Source of the DNA: an uncultured Chitinophagaceae bacterium
GTDB lineage: Bacteria; Bacteroidota; Bacteroidia; Chitinophagales; Chitinophagaceae
Length of the DNA: 64,000 nt
Assembly (NCBI GenBank): GCA_937958995.1
Contig: CALGAP010000021.1
Span: 1-64,000, forward strand
Direction: 5' to 3'
The notes under the pieces were generated by a model. That model searched no databases, had not been told where the DNA came from, and saw nothing but the letters and a program-made list of their open reading frames with translations. A program made the position numbers and the translations under genes. Positions 35,183 to 44,130 of this stretch are shown here, in pieces. Within the stretch, counting starts at the first letter, position 1. The number at the start of each line of letters is the position of its first letter.

Positions 35183-38100
35183 TTAAAAGTTAATGTTTAC
35201 GCTAAACAGGAAAGAACGGAGAGCCGGGTAAGTGAAGCCTGTGAAACCGTCGGCATTGCTGTTGGCAGGATTGCTGTTGGTTTCAGGATCATACCCTGAA
35301 TAGTCTGTAAACAATAAAAGGTTATTTCCGGTAAATGTGATGGAAGCGCCCTGTATGGGAATGCGTTTGAATACTTTGGCCGGAACATTGTAGCTCAGGC
35401 TCAGGTTACGCAAACGTACCCATGATGCATCTTCCACGAAATTTTCCGAAACGGTACGGTGTACATTCCTGTAGAAGCCTTGTCCGTAATCGCGCGGATC
35501 ACCTGCAGTCTTTCCCTGTCCCAGGTAAACAACCTGTGTGTTGGGAGAACCATCAGGCAGCACACCGTCGAATACGATGCTCTGGGTTCTGTTTTCGGTA
35601 TATTTCGCAATGCCAAATGCGCTCATGAAGTTGGCAAGCTGGTTATACCTGTCAAGTCCCTGGTGGGTTTCCCAGAGGAACGACAGAGTAAAGTTCTTAT
35701 AGGTAAGTGTGTTGGTGATACCGCCAATCCAGTCGGGTTGTGAATTACCCAGTATACGCTGCGTTCCGTCGCGAACGGGGAAACCTGCGTTGCTTCCTGA
35801 ATTAGCGATCACTATCGGCAGATCTTTCTGCAGGGTTACTCCATCGTCCTGCTTGCTGCCATAATAACGCTGGTACGAAGAACCATAAATATTACCTACG
35901 GCATCACCCGGCACATACTTCATAGTAACCGTAGCGCCGCTGTAGCCAAAGTGAGAGCCAACCACAATCTCAGTCAGACCTTCGCGAATGCTCAACACCT
36001 TGTTCCTGTTGCGGGTAAAGTTGAGTGTAGCCTCCCAGGTGAAGTCCTTTGTTTGAACGGGAACACCTGTCAGTACCAGTTCAATACCCTTGTTCTCGAT
36101 TTCACCGGCGTTCAGTACATAGCTGGTGTAGCCAGTGGTGGGCGACAAGCTAACGGGAATAATCAGGTCCTTACTGTTCAGCTTATACCAGCTGAAGTCT
36201 ACACCCAAACGGTTTTTCAGGAATCTCATTTCCACACCTGCTTCAATGGTGCTTGTTTTTTCGGGCTGCAACAAGTCATCACCTTTTGAATTATCGCGGG
36301 TCCATGTAACCTGGCCCGAAGAAGTGATCACGCTGGAGGTATAATATGAGTTGGTCTGGTAAGGATCAGTGTCTTTACCAATACCTGCATATGATACTCT
36401 CAGTTTACCGAAATTGATCCATTCAGGCATAGTCAGATGTTCTGAGAACACATACGACAAGCTCACTGAAGGATAGAAGAAGGAATTGTTGCCATGCGGC
36501 AGTGTTGAACTCCATTCGTTACGGCCTGTTACGTTCAGGAACAGGAAGTCGTCCCAGCTCAGCAACAGATCACCGTAGGCGCTCACGATCCTGTACAGCG
36601 ATTCGTATTGCGTGGTGCTGCGCACTTTTGCGTTGTTGAGCGACAACAGATCGGGGATATCAAGTTCTGAACCACTTGCCAGCAAGCGGTTATATTTGAT
36701 TTCACGCACCTCATTACCTGCACGCAGTATGGAGCTGAACTTGGGTGTCCAGTCTTTCTTGAAAGTCACCATTGCGTTTGAGTTCAGGATGCGGTTGCTG
36801 ATGCGGTATTCGTCAACAAAACCCTGGCCATTGTCTTCGTAAGGAATTTCATCTACCAGTCCTTTGGGACCAGGGCCGGTATGACGGCGGAAATCGCTGT
36901 AGTAGTCCATACCGATCTTATAATCTATATCCAACCATTTCAACGGAGAAAGTGTAATGGCCACGTTGCTGATAACGCGGTTTACATTATCCTTAAAGCG
37001 GTTGATGTAAGTTCCGAATACGGGGTTATTGTTGCCATACGATTTCATGGTACCATCGGGCTTGATGAAGTCCATTACATTATGGCGTGGCGACCAGTAC
37101 GCGAGGCTTTCGTTGTAGCGGTCGGCATTTACACGATAACCACCGGAGTTGATGAAATAAATCGCCGGGTTCACTTTCAGCAGGTTGCCGAATTTGAACT
37201 GGCCACCCAGGCGTGCCGAAATATTCTTATAATCTGAATTGGGTATAACACCGTTTTGCTTGAAATAAGACAAGGAAGAAGTCAACAAAGCGTTTTGTGT
37301 ACCACCGGAGAGATTGATACTGCTGCGGAATTGGTTGCCTGTTTTATATCCTTGTGCAAAATGGTGATAGATCTTGTCGGGGTGAGTGGGGTCAATGGCT
37401 TTGGCCTCTTCCACTGTGGGACCCCAGCTGGGCCAGAAGCTGTAGGGATCATACTCAGGAAGGCCGGTAGTTGCATTGTAATAGCCCTGTGTGAACTTCA
37501 TCTGCACGTCGGGGAATTTGTTCACTTCGTCTATACCATATGTGCTGGTTACGTTTACACGCATTTTACCGGCTTGTGCAGACTTGGTCGTAATTACGAC
37601 CACGCCATTGGAACCTGCCTGTCCGTACAGTGCAGTAGCAGCGCCACCTTTCAACACCGAAATCGTTTCGATATCGTCGGGGTTGATGTCGGCGGCACGG
37701 TTGGTAAGACCGCGCAGTTCACCGGCACTTGACACGGTGGTTACGCTGTTGTCGATCAAAATACCATCTATAACAAACAACGGTTGGTTGTCTTTTCCGG
37801 GGCTCAGTGATTTGATACCACGGATGATGATGCGTGAACCCTGGCCGGGAGCGCCACCACCGCTGTTGATCTGTACGCCGGCTACTTTACCGCGCAGTGC
37901 GTTTACAATATTGGTCTGGCGGGTAGCCAACAGTTCATCACCTTTCACTTCCTGTGCTGAGTAACCCAGCGATTTCTTTTCCCTGCGGATACCGAGTGCT
38001 GTCACCACCACTTCACCAAGATTGCTGGCGTCGGTTTCGAGGGTTAGGTTCAGGACAGTTTCTTCGTTATCGCGAACGGTAACAGTACGCGTGAGAGATA

Positions 38101-38668
38101 AGAAACCAACAGCTGTTATCTGTATGCGGTGTTCACCGGCGGGCACACCTGTTAAAACGAAATTGCCTGATGCATCGGCGCTGGTGGCTTTGTTGGAACC
38201 CAGCAATTGCACGGTGGCGCCTGGTACAGGATCGCCGCTGCTGCTGGTGAGCCGGCCGCGGATTGTGCCATCAAACCTGGGCGCCGGTGGGGCATCGGGC
38301 TCCTCAAATGCCGCGGGGGGCGACAGGTGCTTTACTTTCCTGATAACGATGTTGGCATTCACCTGCTCGTATTGCAGGTCAGTATTTTGCAGCAACTCGT
38401 CCAACAATTTGGCTACCGGTATGTCCGTTGCCTGGTAGTTGATGTTGCTGTAGCGTGCCACATCATTTGTTTTGTAAGTGAACGGCAACCTGGCCAGCGA
38501 TTCTATTTTTCGCAAGGCGCTTTTCAGGGTGGCATTCTTCAGATCGATGGACACTAAAATCTTGTTCAGGTCCTGCCCGTCGCTGGAGCCAGCCATCAGT
38601 AAACCGCTGATGGTGAGGCATATTGCCAGTAGGGATACTCGCATAATCAGCCGTTTGGTTTTTTGCAT
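35183..38668 (-). CDS. SusC/RagA-family TonB-dependent receptor with STN signalling domain
   Basis: The 1161-residue outer-membrane importer has, in order, a signal peptide (about 1-30), an STN domain (about 33-112) for trans-envelope signalling to FecR, a CarboxypepD_reg-like domain (about 130-215), a plug (about 230-345: NALRGKVAGVQI, RGIKSL) and a 22-strand barrel to the end (FLFSVNINF). The STN domain plus the upstream FecR and ECF genes predict that ligand uptake at the receptor induces the operon. It is 150 bp downstream of fecR and 11 bp upstream of susD. Confidence 0.95.
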   Translation of the reverse strand: MQKTKRLIMRVSLLAICLTISGLLMAGSSDGQDLNKILVSIDLKNATLKSALRKIESLARLPFTYKTNDVARYSNINYQATDIPVAKLLDELLQNTDLQYEQVNANIVIRKVKHLSPPAAFEEPDAPPAPRFDGTIRGRLTSSSGDPVPGATVQLLGSNKATSADASGNFVLTGVPAGEHRIQITAVGFLSLTRTVTVRDNEETVLNLTLETDASNLGEVVVTALGIRREKKSLGYSAQEVKGDELLATRQTNIVNALRGKVAGVQINSGGGAPGQGSRIIIRGIKSLSPGKDNQPLFVIDGILIDNSVTTVSSAGELRGLTNRAADINPDDIETISVLKGGAATALYGQAGSNGVVVITTKSAQAGKMRVNVTSTYGIDEVNKFPDVQMKFTQGYYNATTGLPEYDPYSFWPSWGPTVEEAKAIDPTHPDKIYHHFAQGYKTGNQFRSSINLSGGTQNALLTSSLSYFKQNGVIPNSDYKNISARLGGQFKFGNLLKVNPAIYFINSGGYRVNADRYNESLAYWSPRHNVMDFIKPDGTMKSYGNNNPVFGTYINRFKDNVNRVISNVAITLSPLKWLDIDYKIGMDYYSDFRRHTGPGPKGLVDEIPYEDNGQGFVDEYRISNRILNSNAMVTFKKDWTPKFSSILRAGNEVREIKYNRLLASGSELDIPDLLSLNNAKVRSTTQYESLYRIVSAYGDLLLSWDDFLFLNVTGRNEWSSTLPHGNNSFFYPSVSLSYVFSEHLTMPEWINFGKLRVSYAGIGKDTDPYQTNSYYTSSVITSSGQVTWTRDNSKGDDLLQPEKTSTIEAGVEMRFLKNRLGVDFSWYKLNSKDLIIPVSLSPTTGYTSYVLNAGEIENKGIELVLTGVPVQTKDFTWEATLNFTRNRNKVLSIREGLTEIVVGSHFGYSGATVTMKYVPGDAVGNIYGSSYQRYYGSKQDDGVTLQKDLPIVIANSGSNAGFPVRDGTQRILGNSQPDWIGGITNTLTYKNFTLSFLWETHQGLDRYNQLANFMSAFGIAKYTENRTQSIVFDGVLPDGSPNTQVVYLGQGKTAGDPRDYGQGFYRNVHRTVSENFVEDASWVRLRNLSLSYNVPAKVFKRIPIQGASITFTGNNLLLFTDYSGYDPETNSNPANSNADGFTGFTYPALRSFLFSVNINF

Positions 38669-38818
38669 AGCTTTACCTTGTTTTAAGTAATTCTTTGAAG
38701 AGGATTCTATTTAAAACGTGTAAGCCGCTTCAGGTCGCAACTGGAGCGGTATTTTTTTAATCACTTCATCCTGGGGGTGAAAGGGTCAAAAGCATATAAA
38801 AAGTTTTGGTTTTACTAA

Positions 38819-39817
38819 TCATTGCATCATATACTGACCATCCAATTGCGTCAACACTGTCTCGGTAAGTTTACTCAGCACCTGCAACGCCTGCTCCACA
38901 CCTTTCTCTCGTTCAAACCGCGTTGATACTCTCATTTCTCTGACCGCCTCATTAGTCACGCGAATACTGACATCGTACACGCGCTCCAGGTCGGCTATTA
39001 TTTCAGCAATGGTCTCATCGTCGTATGCCAATAATCCCTGCTGCCACGAGGCTGGTTCATCCACCACCGGCTTTTTTTCTACCATCCTCATATCTGTATT
39101 ACTCACTTTCACGCGCTGGCCCTTTACCAATGTTGCCACTTCTTTATCGTCGAAATTCACTTTCACTTTTCCTCGGCTCACCGACACAATCACGTTTTTC
39201 TGGCCGGGGTATGCTTTGATGTTGAATGCCGTTCCCAATACTGTTGTAGTCACTTTGCCGGTCTGGATGATAAAAGGAATTTTATCGGCATGCTTCACAT
39301 CAAAATATGCTTCTCCACTAAGTCTTACCACTCTTTGCTTACCGTTGAACTGTTGCGGAAAATCAAGCCGGCTTTCCGCATTCAGCCACACCTGTGTGCT
39401 GTCGGGCAGCAAGACGTATTTGTATTCCGATCTTGCCGTACTCTTGTGCGTCAGCGAAGTAGCGGCAAGCACATCGGTTTCAGTTGCCGGATTTTGCCGG
39501 GTATATATATAGACAATAGCCACCAGCAAACAAGCTGCAATGGCCAGCACCGATAATAATTTTTTTCTGTTGCTGCTTCCGCCGCCGAGTTTTTCACCGG
39601 GCCATTTTTTATTTGTCAGGATAAGATTACCGCTTTCGTCAACCCAGGTATGCGAAGATGCATTCTGACCGGTATCCTCGTAAACTTTTTTGATGAGCGC
39701 TCGAACGGCTTGATCGTGTCCAGCATCGCTTACATAAGACAGGAATTCTTCAAATTCCTTCCTGGTGCATGTATTATCGACGTAGCGCTGAAATAAATAC
39801 CGAAGGCGTTCTTCCAT
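38819..39817 (-). CDS. FecR-family anti-sigma factor
   Basis: The 332 residues have a cytoplasmic N-terminus (about 1-85), one membrane helix (LLSVLAIAACLLVAIVYIYT, near 88-107), a periplasmic FecR domain (STQVWLNAESRLDFPQQFNGKQRVVRLSGEAYFDV ... TTTVLGTAFNIKAY) and a C-terminal DUF4974 domain (DETIAEIIADLERVYDV) that mimics STN. It holds the ECF factor inactive until the SusC STN domain signals. It lies 41 bp after the sigma factor gene and 150 bp before susC. Confidence 0.94.
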   Translation of the reverse strand: MEERLRYLFQRYVDNTCTRKEFEEFLSYVSDAGHDQAVRALIKKVYEDTGQNASSHTWVDESGNLILTNKKWPGEKLGGGSSNRKKLLSVLAIAACLLVAIVYIYTRQNPATETDVLAATSLTHKSTARSEYKYVLLPDSTQVWLNAESRLDFPQQFNGKQRVVRLSGEAYFDVKHADKIPFIIQTGKVTTTVLGTAFNIKAYPGQKNVIVSVSRGKVKVNFDDKEVATLVKGQRVKVSNTDMRMVEKKPVVDEPASWQQGLLAYDDETIAEIIADLERVYDVSIRVTNEAVREMRVSTRFEREKGVEQALQVLSKLTETVLTQLDGQYMMQ

Positions 39818-39858
39818 ATCTATTTCAGACGAAACAAACAGGAAATGTTCCTATTCGC

Positions 39859-40407
39859 TTATAAAAAAAATTTCAGGAATCCGAGTTTCGCCCGCAATGT
39901 CTGGAGTGCGGACGATAACTGGTTTTTTACGGTATGGCGGGAAATATGCAATTCGTTAGCTATCTCCTGGTAGTTGAGACCTTCTTCGCGATTGAGGTAC
40001 CAGATCAGTTTGCGCTGCGGTGGCAGCTGGTCAATGGCTTGCTGAATGATATGATCGTATTCTTTTATTTCCACTGAGGGTTCGGTTTGCTGGTAGTTGG
40101 GAAGATTATTCCACAGTTTTTCCTTCAGTCTTCCGTCGGCAGCCACCTTGCGCAGGAAATCGATCACTTTATTTTCGGTAAGACGATAGAGCCATGCTTC
40201 GATATTTTCGATGCTACCCAACGAATCGCGATGTTCCCACAATTTCAGAAATACTTCCTGGATAATATCTTTTGCGTAGAGATCAGATTTGGTAAGCCGC
40301 AGCGCCAGGGTGTACAGCCTGTACTCGTGCGTTTTGAAGATATCTGCAAAAAGCAGTTCCAGTTCGTGGTCCTGTTGCTGTTTTGGTATAGGCAACGGCT
40401 TACTCAT
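39859..40407 (-). CDS. ECF-type RNA polymerase sigma factor (FecI-like)
   Basis: The 182 residues comprise region 2 (about 22-92: LYTLALRLTKSDLYAKDIIQEVFLKLW) and region 4 (about 125-175: LNREEGLNYQEIANELHISRHTVKNQLSSAL). It belongs to the Bacteroidota ECF group that works with FecR and a SusC receptor. It is the first gene of the unit sigma-fecR-susC-susD on the minus strand. The operon promoter should lie in 40408-40567, where the divergent superoxide dismutase promoter box also sits. Confidence 0.94.
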   Translation of the reverse strand: MSKPLPIPKQQQDHELELLFADIFKTHEYRLYTLALRLTKSDLYAKDIIQEVFLKLWEHRDSLGSIENIEAWLYRLTENKVIDFLRKVAADGRLKEKLWNNLPNYQQTEPSVEIKEYDHIIQQAIDQLPPQRKLIWYLNREEGLNYQEIANELHISRHTVKNQLSSALQTLRAKLGFLKFFL

Positions 40408-40513
40408 AGCAGTGTTAAATGGGTGTTGATCAAAATAAAGTTAACCAAAGAATTTTTATTTAGCGCCAGCAAAAAACCGCAATGTGATTATTGGCCGGTA
40501 AACCATTCGCCTG

Positions 40514-40521
40514 TACATTTG
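40514..40521 (+). promoter_or_regulatory. TAnnTTTG promoter box for superoxide dismutase
   Basis: TACATTTG lies 46 nt before the ATG at 40568, giving a leader of about 40 nt, unlike the leaderless-type genes in this window. Confidence 0.55.
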
Positions 40522-40567
40522 TTGTCCTTTAGGGTACAAAACATTCAACAATTAAAATTTTATAGCT

Positions 40568-41176
40568 ATGGCATTTACTTTACCGGCTCTTCCCTATCCC
40601 CATGATGCATTAGAGCCGCATATCGACGCTACAACCATGCAGATACATCATGGCAAGCACCACCAGGCTTATGTTGACAATCTGAATAAAGCAATTGCGG
40701 GCACTCCCCACGAAAATAAATCACTTGAAGAACTGGTGCGTTCGGCAGGAAGCATCAGCCCGGCCGTCCGTAACAATGGTGGCGGTCACTGGAATCATAC
40801 CTTTTTCTGGGAAAGCCTTTCGGGCAAGGGCGGTGGTGAGCCCACCGGCAAACTGGCCGACGTAATCAAGGCTGTGTTTGGATCGTTTGATTCCTTCAAG
40901 GAAAAATTCACTAATGCCGGCCTCACCCGCTTCGGCAGTGGCTGGGCCTGGCTGATCCTGAAAGACGGAAAACTCGAGATCACCAGCACTCCTAACCAGG
41001 ACAATCCCCTGATGGATGTTGCCGAAGTGAAAGGTACTCCCCTGCTGGGCGTTGACGTTTGGGAACATGCGTACTACCTGAAATACCAGAATCGTCGCGG
41101 CGACTACCTGAATGCGTTTTGGAATGTAGTGGATTGGGCGAAAGTTTCAAGCAGGTTCGAAGCGGCTGCGGGGTAA
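40568..41176 (+). CDS. sodA: Superoxide dismutase, Mn/Fe type
   Basis: Converts superoxide to oxygen and hydrogen peroxide in the cytoplasm. The 202 residues show metal ligands His27 (QIHHGKHH), His77 (HWNHTFFWESL), Asp163 and His167 (GVDVWEHAYYLKYQNRRGDY). TPNQDNPL carries the Gln usual in manganese enzymes, but metal choice cannot be settled from sequence. There is no signal peptide. A 24-bp-arm hairpin follows the stop. It is divergent from the ECF operon. Confidence 0.95.
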   Translation: MAFTLPALPYPHDALEPHIDATTMQIHHGKHHQAYVDNLNKAIAGTPHENKSLEELVRSAGSISPAVRNNGGGHWNHTFFWESLSGKGGGEPTGKLADVIKAVFGSFDSFKEKFTNAGLTRFGSGWAWLILKDGKLEITSTPNQDNPLMDVAEVKGTPLLGVDVWEHAYYLKYQNRRGDYLNAFWNVVDWAKVSSRFEAAAG

Positions 41177-41198
41177 GTAATTTGAAAAACTAAATCCG

Positions 41199-41268
41199 AA
41201 ATCCGAAATTCGATTCATTTTTCGGTATACCTGGAAAAACGAATCAAATTTCGGATTTGTTATTTTTT
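41199..41268 (+). terminator. Long hairpin after superoxide dismutase (palindrome family C)
   Basis: The 24-bp arms (41199-41222 with 41235-41258) match at 22 positions, with a 12-nt loop and GTTATTTTTT after. The left arm is preceded by a partial direct copy of ATCCGAA. It can act as an intrinsic terminator, but the arms are far longer than needed and resemble the other word-built palindromes in this window. Confidence 0.65.
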
Positions 41269-41328
41269 CCAACGCTCATTTTCAATTTTTAACGAATTAC
41301 TATTTCAAAACCCAATAATCTTTAAACA

Positions 41329-41943
41329 ATGAAATTCAGTTCCTCTGTTATTGCGATTGCAGCTATTTTCTTCCTGGCAGCCTGCTCTTCCGGCGATAAA
41401 GGCGGTGGAAAAAAACTGGTGATATGGAGCAATGGTTCCATTCAGCAGGATGCTGCTGATAAGACCGTGATCAACTTTTCACCAAGCAATCGGCACAACG
41501 AACTGGAAATTTCATTGACTGCGAATGATAAGCAAGTAACCATCAAATCATCGGGTGGCGACCAAACATACGACCTGCCTGATGGTGGCGTGTACCTGCT
41601 CAACCTGAAAGTAGATACCATTATCGGCAGCATCGTAACATTTGGCACCGGCGGTCAGCGCACCAATATCGGCGCTGATGAGCTCGACTTTATGATCGAC
41701 AGCACACAAAAACTCATGAGCGGCGAAGGTGCCAGCGATGAGAAGAAAACCTTCAATCTTCCCCCCAGGGCTATCAGGAAAATCACCAGCAATACCAGCG
41801 CTACCCTTTTGAGTCCTTACAAAAACATTCCCTACGAAGTCACGCCCGACGAAAAAGGCAACGCTCCCGAGTATTACAAATTCTTCACCAACACCCAAAA
41901 GCGCGAAGCGCTGAAAGAATTGATCGATCGGTTAAGCAAATAA
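41329..41943 (+). CDS. Hypothetical lipoprotein
   Basis: The 204 residues start with a lipoprotein signal (MKFSSSVIAIAAIFFLAACSS; lipobox LAAC). A beta-rich region follows (LEISLTANDKQVTIKSSGGDQTYDLPDGGVYLLNLKVDTIIGSIVTFG), and the helical end is KREALKELIDRLSK. No known domain is recognised. It is probably periplasmic and anchored in a membrane. It is separated from superoxide dismutase by a terminator and appears monocistronic. Confidence 0.8.
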   Translation: MKFSSSVIAIAAIFFLAACSSGDKGGGKKLVIWSNGSIQQDAADKTVINFSPSNRHNELEISLTANDKQVTIKSSGGDQTYDLPDGGVYLLNLKVDTIIGSIVTFGTGGQRTNIGADELDFMIDSTQKLMSGEGASDEKKTFNLPPRAIRKITSNTSATLLSPYKNIPYEVTPDEKGNAPEYYKFFTNTQKREALKELIDRLSK

Positions 41944-42040
41944 CACTGCCAAAAAATACGGGCTCACTGGTGCCACAAACGCCTGAGTTTACAAGCATCA
42001 ACTAATTCGGCCGACCAGCCAGCTGCGAAAAGGGAGGGTC

Positions 42041-42120
42041 AAGTCACAGGTGAGCCACCTGTATTGAACCGTTTCGGGTGTCGCGTGTCGCGTGTCGCGT
42101 GTCGGGTAGCTGCCGCGACT
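42041..42120. repeat. GC-rich intergenic repeat family A, copy A3
   Basis: Contains GTCACAGGTG and CACCT as in copy A2 (12092-12107), GTTTCGGG (42071-42078), a 7-bp unit GTGTCGC repeated four times with the last imperfect (42078-42105), and GTCGGGTAGCTGCCGCGA, close to 57698-57715 in copy A4. It lies in the convergent gap between the lipoprotein and yidD. The rest of 41944-42203 shows no gene. Confidence 0.6.
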
Positions 42121-42203
42121 TGTAGTCACTGCTTCATGCTGAGCACGCGAAACTCCAGAACCTGAAATTCAGAAATTTCACCCTATAACCTACCCCCGCC
42201 ACC

Positions 42204-42434
42204 CTACGGCACCGGGTCATACCCATGACCGCCCCAGGGATGGCAACGGCTGATGCGTTTGATGGCGAGCCACAATCCTTTTAAGACGCCGTGTTTTTTC
42301 AAAGCCTCTACTGCATAATGTGAGCAGGTGGGTGTGAAGCGGCATTTGGGTCCCAGCAAGGGGGAGAGCACCCATTGATAAATCTTGATGAGCGCTATGA
42401 AGGGAAGGCTTAGTATGCGGAGGAATGTCTTCAT
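42204..42434 (-). CDS. yidD: Membrane protein insertion efficiency factor YidD
   Basis: The 76-residue protein helps YidC insert inner-membrane proteins. The family core CRFTPTCSHYAVEALKKHG and the final CHPWGGHGYDPVP are present, with an N-terminal amphipathic stretch. It lies 25 bp downstream of rnpA in the conserved order rpmH-rnpA-yidD. yidC does not follow here; the next gene is convergent. Confidence 0.95.
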   Translation of the reverse strand: MKTFLRILSLPFIALIKIYQWVLSPLLGPKCRFTPTCSHYAVEALKKHGVLKGLWLAIKRISRCHPWGGHGYDPVP

Positions 42435-42459
42435 TTTATTTTGTTGTTATGGTCTCGCG

Positions 42460-42846
42460 TCATGACACGGCTTTTGTGAGCTTATTCAATAATACGGCCA
42501 TCTGATCTTTTATCTTTTCAAATGATGGCATTTCTTTACCGGTAAATACTATAAAAACGGCCAGCTGTTTTTGTTCGGCGAGTAATTTTTCCTTCAGATC
42601 ATTTTTCTGGAGCCGCCAGGCCTCCCGTAATAATCGCCGGATGCGGTTGCGATGAATGGATTTTTTAAACTGCCTGCTGCTGGCGGTGAAGCCGGTTTGC
42701 AGGGGACTGTCGAGGGTGCCAGTGTAAAATTTATATACGGCACGCAGCGGGGGCACATGAATAGCCCTGCCTTCACTAAACAACTGCTCAATGATCTTGC
42801 GGCGCTTGAGCCGCTCTTTTTTCCCCAGGGTGTATTGGCCAGGCAT
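42460..42846 (-). CDS. rnpA: Ribonuclease P protein component
   Basis: The protein subunit of RNase P, which trims tRNA 5' ends. It has 128 residues from MPGQYTLGKKERLKRR, and the RNR signature appears in IHRNRIRRLLREAWRL. An ATG at 42876 would add ten hydrophobic residues atypical of the family, and a TATTTTTG promoter box (42854-42861) lies 7 nt before the chosen ATG. It sits between rpmH and yidD. Confidence 0.94.
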   Translation of the reverse strand: MPGQYTLGKKERLKRRKIIEQLFSEGRAIHVPPLRAVYKFYTGTLDSPLQTGFTASSRQFKKSIHRNRIRRLLREAWRLQKNDLKEKLLAEQKQLAVFIVFTGKEMPSFEKIKDQMAVLLNKLTKAVS

Positions 42847-42853
42847 GATGCAA

Positions 42854-42861
42854 CAAAAATA
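42854..42861 (-). promoter_or_regulatory. TAnnTTTG promoter box before rnpA
   Basis: CAAAAATA on the plus strand reads TATTTTTG on the minus strand, ending 7 nt before the rnpA ATG at 42846. It suggests an internal promoter and a very short leader. Confidence 0.5.
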
Positions 42862-42913
42862 AAATAGCCCCGCCAAAGCGGAGCTATAAAGTATATTTTC
42901 CCAAAAGGGTGTT

Positions 42914-43069
42914 TTATTTCAATTTTCTTTCATCAGAAACGGTCAGTTTCTTGCGACCTTTTCTGCGGCGGGCAGCCAGCACTTTGCGGCCATTTGCCGT
43001 TTGCATGCGTTTGCGGAAACCGTGTACGGTTTTGCGGCGGCGGCGATGCGGTTGAAAAGTACGTTTCAT
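42914..43069 (-). CDS. rpmH: 50S ribosomal protein L34
   Basis: Read directly from the sequence: 51 residues beginning MKRTFQPHRRRRKTVHGFRK and ending in DERKLK, the full L34 family with the conserved HGFRKRM and NGRKVLAARRRKGR segments. The stop TAA is at 42914-42916. It precedes rnpA with a 67-bp gap, the conserved bacterial order. It is too short for many gene finders. Confidence 0.97.
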   Translation of the reverse strand: MKRTFQPHRRRRKTVHGFRKRMQTANGRKVLAARRRKGRKKLTVSDERKLK

Positions 43070-43184
43070 TTGCTTACACTTTTGTCAATTTAAAAAAATT
43101 GGCCAAAGGCCGGGTTCCGTTTTTCGCAAGACGGGCCACCATGCCCGTGCTTTTGTGAAAGGACGGCAAAGGTAAGGAAATATT

Positions 43185-43280
43185 GAATATTGAATTTGAA
43201 TTTGAACAAGGAATGTTGAATAAGAATGGAGGTCAATATTCGCATTCAACTTTCCTTGTTCAAATTCAGATTCAATATTC
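43185..43280. repeat. AT-rich intergenic palindrome family B, copy B3
   Basis: Arms built of GAATATTGAATTTGAATTTG, GAACAAGGAAT and their complements, with more mismatches than copy B2. It lies between murI and rpmH, both on the minus strand. Its right end carries the last codons of murI: Glu-Tyr-stop is GAATATTGA on the minus strand, the same 9 bases and frame as in copy B1. Confidence 0.8.
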
Positions 43281-44117
43281 GAGCAGCGCCACGCGCTGCG
43301 ACCTCACCGTGTTGCCGAAAAATACAGATGCATGGTTATCAAAGTCTTCGGGGGAGTCGGTGGTATAAAAGAGTCGGGCCTGCTTGCGGGTAAGGCGTTG
43401 CTCTATTTCGGGATGGCGCGAGAGGTAAGAGACCAGGCTGTCGGCCACCATTTCGCCCTGGGAAATGATGGTGACATTGGGAGGTGCGGCCTGGGCGATC
43501 TTGGGTTTCAGGAGCGGGTAATGGGTACAGGCGAGTAAGAGTGTGTCGATGTCTTTGTCTTTCGACAGGATATTATCAATATGCTTCTTCACGAAATAGT
43601 CGGCGCCGGGTTTGTCGTATTCGTTATTCTCGACAATGGGCACCCACATGGGACAGGCTTCCTGGTAAACCGTGACATCGGGGAAAAATTTCTGAATTTC
43701 AATGAGGTATGACTCCGAGGCTACGGTGCCGGAGGTGGCAAGAATGCCGATCTTCCTGGTTTTGGAAAAATTGCCGATGATCTCAGTGGTAGGGCGAATT
43801 ACGCCCAATACGCGGTTGGTGCCGTGGTGGCTGCTGCTCATTACGGGAAGATCATTTTGCTGGATACTGCGCAGAGCCTTAGCCGAGGCGGTATTGCAGG
43901 CCAGTATCACCAGCGGGCAGCCCTGCCTGAAAAACCAGTCTACGCACTGCAACGTGTAGCGATATACCGTTTCAAAAGACCGATTGCCGTAGGGCGCCCT
44001 GGCATTATCGCCGAGGTACAGATAATCATATTGCGGCAGTTTCTTCAATATTTCCTTCATCACGGTAAGTCCGCCATAACCTGAGTCGAAAATGCCGATG
44101 GGATTGTAACCAGTCAT
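43272..44117 (-). CDS. murI: Glutamate racemase
   Basis: Makes D-glutamate for peptidoglycan. The 281 residues have the FDSG motif (Asp11), the first catalytic Cys74 in ILACNTAS and the second in LLLACTHYPLL. The start at 44117 (MTGYNPIGIFDSG) matches the family; six residues upstream are non-homologous. The C-terminus Leu-Leu-Glu-Tyr ends within the AT-rich palindrome, which supplies the stop codon. It is the last gene of the envelope cluster but is separated from skp by a terminator and a repeat, so it probably has its own promoter. Confidence 0.95.
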   Translation of the reverse strand: MTGYNPIGIFDSGYGGLTVMKEILKKLPQYDYLYLGDNARAPYGNRSFETVYRYTLQCVDWFFRQGCPLVILACNTASAKALRSIQQNDLPVMSSSHHGTNRVLGVIRPTTEIIGNFSKTRKIGILATSGTVASESYLIEIQKFFPDVTVYQEACPMWVPIVENNEYDKPGADYFVKKHIDNILSKDKDIDTLLLACTHYPLLKPKIAQAAPPNVTIISQGEMVADSLVSYLSRHPEIEQRLTRKQARLFYTTDSPEDFDNHASVFFGNTVRSQRVALLEY

Positions 44118-44130
44118 TACGCTAATATAA

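Noticed and set aside
42078..42105. CRISPR-like tandem repeat
   Set aside because: The unit is 7 bp with no spacers and no cas gene; it is part of repeat family A.
42204..43069. Replication origin near rpmH
   Set aside because: rpmH-rnpA-yidD can lie near the origin in other phyla, but no dnaA, dnaN or DnaA-box cluster is seen here.
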